Shown here piece by piece: positions 7,551-9,317 of a stretch of 9,317 nucleotides of DNA (positions are counted from its first letter, which is position 1; each line of letters starts with the position of its first letter). The position numbers and the translations under genes were made by a program. The stretch comes from Clostridiaceae bacterium (GTDB taxonomy: Bacteria > Bacillota > Clostridia > Saccharofermentanales > UBA5734): positions 1 to 9,317 of the forward strand of contig JAAYFZ010000003.1 of NCBI GenBank assembly GCA_012727965.1, written 5' to 3'. The notes below the pieces were generated by a model. That model was not told the DNA's origin, made no database searches, and saw only the letters and a list, made by a program, of their open reading frames with translations.

Positions 7551-8240
7551 ATGGAAACGGAATTGAAGCTGAAGCTGATCGATCCAAGTAAGGCTGCCGA
7601 ATTGTTCGAACATGACTGGGTAAACGGCCTCTTGATGCCTGGTTCACGCAGACAGCTGAAAATGCACAGTCTCTATTATGATACAGCAGATGGTGTTCTT
7701 AATAAGAGAATGGCTACGTTGCGGGTTCGACTGGAAAATGACAGCAGAGTTATGACAATCAAGCTCGGCGAAAAAATCGCAGCCAGTCTTCATCAGAGGC
7801 TTGAATGGAATCTGATTTTAAACAATGATACATGGAATCCAGATTTAGAGGATGGCTTCGACTCTCAGGCATTTCTCAAATATGCTGTGAGCGATGGCGA
7901 TCCTGATGATGAGCTGCAGGAAATTTTGGAGCTGATCGATGATAAACCGCTCTTGCCTGTTTGCGAGGCCCATTTCGAGAGAATTTCCTGGGATATTGGT
8001 TATGGTGATACCTTAATGGAACTTGCACTTGACGATGGCTATCTTAAGGGTGGCGATCTCGAGGAGAGGATGTTAGAACTGGAACTTGAGCTCAAAGAGG
8101 GCGATGTTAGAGATTTGCTTGAACTTGGCGAGTCGCTTCAGGAGCATCTGCCTTTGGAACCGGAGCATAAAAGTAAGTATGCGCGCTGTCTGGACTTGCT
8201 CGAGAGTGCAAAAAACAGCGCTGGCAAGGGACAGTATTGA
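7551..8240 (+). CDS. CYTH domain protein, probable inorganic triphosphatase
   Basis: CYTH proteins fold as a triphosphate tunnel that binds triphosphate and metal ions. Members hydrolyse inorganic triphosphate or act on other triphosphorylated compounds. The signature ExExK is at the very N-terminus (Glu2, Glu4, Lys6). Other expected tunnel residues are visible: the YYDT strand (42-45), the basic pair in LRVRL (57-61), Lys71 in TIKLGE, HQRLEW (81-86), the acidic strands MELALDDG (156-163) and ELELELKEG (176-184), and the closing KSKYAR (207-212). The 229-residue length fits a stand-alone CYTH domain. There is no CHAD domain, unlike YgiF-type fusions, which leave CYTH plus CHAD in one chain. 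There is no membrane segment, so it is cytoplasmic. The substrate cannot be fixed from sequence; tripolyphosphate is likely, and adenylate cyclase activity is less likely in this context. Its stop overlaps the next start by one base. Confidence 0.9.
   Translation: METELKLKLIDPSKAAELFEHDWVNGLLMPGSRRQLKMHSLYYDTADGVLNKRMATLRVRLENDSRVMTIKLGEKIAASLHQRLEWNLILNNDTWNPDLEDGFDSQAFLKYAVSDGDPDDELQEILELIDDKPLLPVCEAHFERISWDIGYGDTLMELALDDGYLKGGDLEERMLELELELKEGDVRDLLELGESLQEHLPLEPEHKSKYARCLDLLESAKNSAGKGQY
8226..8231 (+). promoter_or_regulatory. Weak ribosome binding site of the flavoprotein gene
   Basis: AAGGGA is a partial Shine-Dalgarno match 8 bases before the ATG at 8240. Because that ATG shares a base with the upstream TGA (TGATG), translational coupling to the CYTH gene is likely. 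Confidence 0.5.
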
Positions 8241-9317
8241 TGGAGACAGTTTGTGATTTGGTCATAATTGGCGGAGGACCTGCAGGTTTGATGGCCGCGG
8301 CGGCAGCTGGCAGACTTCTGCCCGCAGGTAGTAGAATTCAAATTTTGGAAAAAGAAGCAAGGATCGGACGCAAGCTGCTGGCGACTGGCAATGGCCGCTG
8401 CAATTTGACAAATATAGCTGCAGATCCTGATAGTTATCTGGGATCAGAGCCTCGTTTTGCCAGAGGTCCACTGCACCGATTCTCGGTTGCAGCAGTCATG
8501 TCTTTTTTTGCAGAAATTGGTCTTAAGACCAGAACGGACAGTGAGGGCAGAGTATATCCCTGGTGCAATCAGGCGGCAGCGGTCCTAGATGTTTTGCGCC
8601 TTGAGCTCCATAGACTGAATATTGAAATAGCTATTGATCAAAAAGTCAGTATAATCAGACGACGTGAGCCGCTCTATATTGGTGCCAAACCATTAAACGG
8701 TGCTCCAGCATATGAAATCGTTACATCTTCGGGTAAAACATATTTGTCTGAGACTTTGATTCTTGCGACTGGCGGCCGCGCAGCGCCTAAGCTTGGTGCA
8801 GACGGGAGCGGCTATATTCTGGCAGGAGAGCTGGGACATGATCTGATTGAACCGCAGCCATCTCTTGTTCCATTATGTCTTGATTTCGCATTAAGCCGGA
8901 AGTGCAGCGGAATCAGATTTGAGGCGGTTGGCAGCATGAGACAAGATGATACTCTGCTGCAGACCGCTCGGGGTGAGTTCCTTTGGACTGATTATGGCAT
9001 TTCAGGTATAGCTGCTATGGATCTTTCAAGATCTGTTTCTTGCTCAGAGAGCGGCGGACAGATTGTACTTGAGCTTGATCTTCTGCCTGATATGTCTGAA
9101 GTTGAACTAAGAACCTGGATCGATGAACGAATCAAGCTGCACCCTGATCTGGTTTGTGACAGCTTGTTGACCGGATTACTGCATCGCCGAATGGGTGAAG
9201 AAATCATAAAAACAGGCATCAGCAACAAGGTGCTGCCAACTCTGGCCGTGTCCAGACTTCAGCCAGAACATATAGATGAGCTGGTCAAATGCATCAAGAA
9301 CTGTCAGGCTGAGGTTA
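8240..9317 (+). CDS. FAD-dependent oxidoreductase, HI0933/YhiN/BaiN family (3' end outside window)
   Basis: This frame starts at the TGATG overlap with the CYTH gene and stays open to the right edge, giving 359 codons. The N-terminus is a classic dinucleotide-binding fold: DLVIIGGGPAG (6-16), with Glu37 at the end of the second strand as the likely ribose-binding acid. Next comes the family signature GRKLLATGNGRCNLTN (43-58). A second nucleotide-binding motif, LILATGGRAAPKLGADGSGY, begins near residue 174. These features place it in the HI0933-like flavoproteins. That family includes YhiN and the Clostridium bile-acid enzyme BaiN. Most members have no known substrate, so BaiN activity should not be assumed. 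Family members are about 400-420 residues, so roughly 50-60 C-terminal residues, including the final FAD-contacting segment, are missing because of the window edge. Confidence 0.93.
   Translation, partial: METVCDLVIIGGGPAGLMAAAAAGRLLPAGSRIQILEKEARIGRKLLATGNGRCNLTNIAADPDSYLGSEPRFARGPLHRFSVAAVMSFFAEIGLKTRTDSEGRVYPWCNQAAAVLDVLRLELHRLNIEIAIDQKVSIIRRREPLYIGAKPLNGAPAYEIVTSSGKTYLSETLILATGGRAAPKLGADGSGYILAGELGHDLIEPQPSLVPLCLDFALSRKCSGIRFEAVGSMRQDDTLLQTARGEFLWTDYGISGIAAMDLSRSVSCSESGGQIVLELDLLPDMSEVELRTWIDERIKLHPDLVCDSLLTGLLHRRMGEEIIKTGISNKVLPTLAVSRLQPEHIDELVKCIKNCQAEV

Noticed and set aside
8992..9228. Minus-strand frame near the right edge
   Set aside because: It is antisense to the flavoprotein, whose plus-strand frame is continuous and carries the family motifs.

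Overview
The window is a compact, single-direction stretch of bacterial chromosome: eight plus-strand genes with gaps of 25 bases or less and one 1-base overlap. The first and last genes are cut by the window edges. Strong GGAGG-type ribosome binding sites, mid-40s GC by eye, and the combination of a GldA/F/G-type ABC system with DUF4340 and DUF5711 proteins suggest a Gram-positive anaerobe of the class Clostridia (Oscillospiraceae-like). The lineage is inferred from gene content only; there is no rRNA or other marker here.

Positions 2-5651 form an envelope module. It holds the C-terminal two thirds of an ABC ATPase, an ABC-2 permease of the GldF type, a GldG-type protein with an extracytoplasmic GIFT/ABC_transp_aux domain held by membrane segments at both ends, a membrane-anchored DUF4340 protein built from repeated units, and a membrane-anchored DUF5711 protein that looks like a beta-propeller. 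The first three probably form one ABC complex. The last two are probably extracytoplasmic partners. The substrate is unknown. In Bacteroidetes the related GldA-GldF-GldG set is linked to gliding, but nothing else here points to gliding.

Positions 5657-9317 hold three cytoplasmic enzymes: an M3-family oligoendopeptidase F with intact zinc ligands, a stand-alone CYTH-domain protein (probable triphosphatase), and the N-terminal ~359 residues of a flavoprotein of the HI0933/YhiN/BaiN family. The flavoprotein runs off the right edge.

I see no convincing promoter, intrinsic terminator, tRNA, rRNA, CRISPR array, insertion sequence or phage gene. The spacing allows co-transcription of all eight genes, with the promoter upstream of the window. 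The most interesting element is the five-gene envelope module, whose parts are recognisable families but whose joint function in Clostridia is, to my knowledge, not established.
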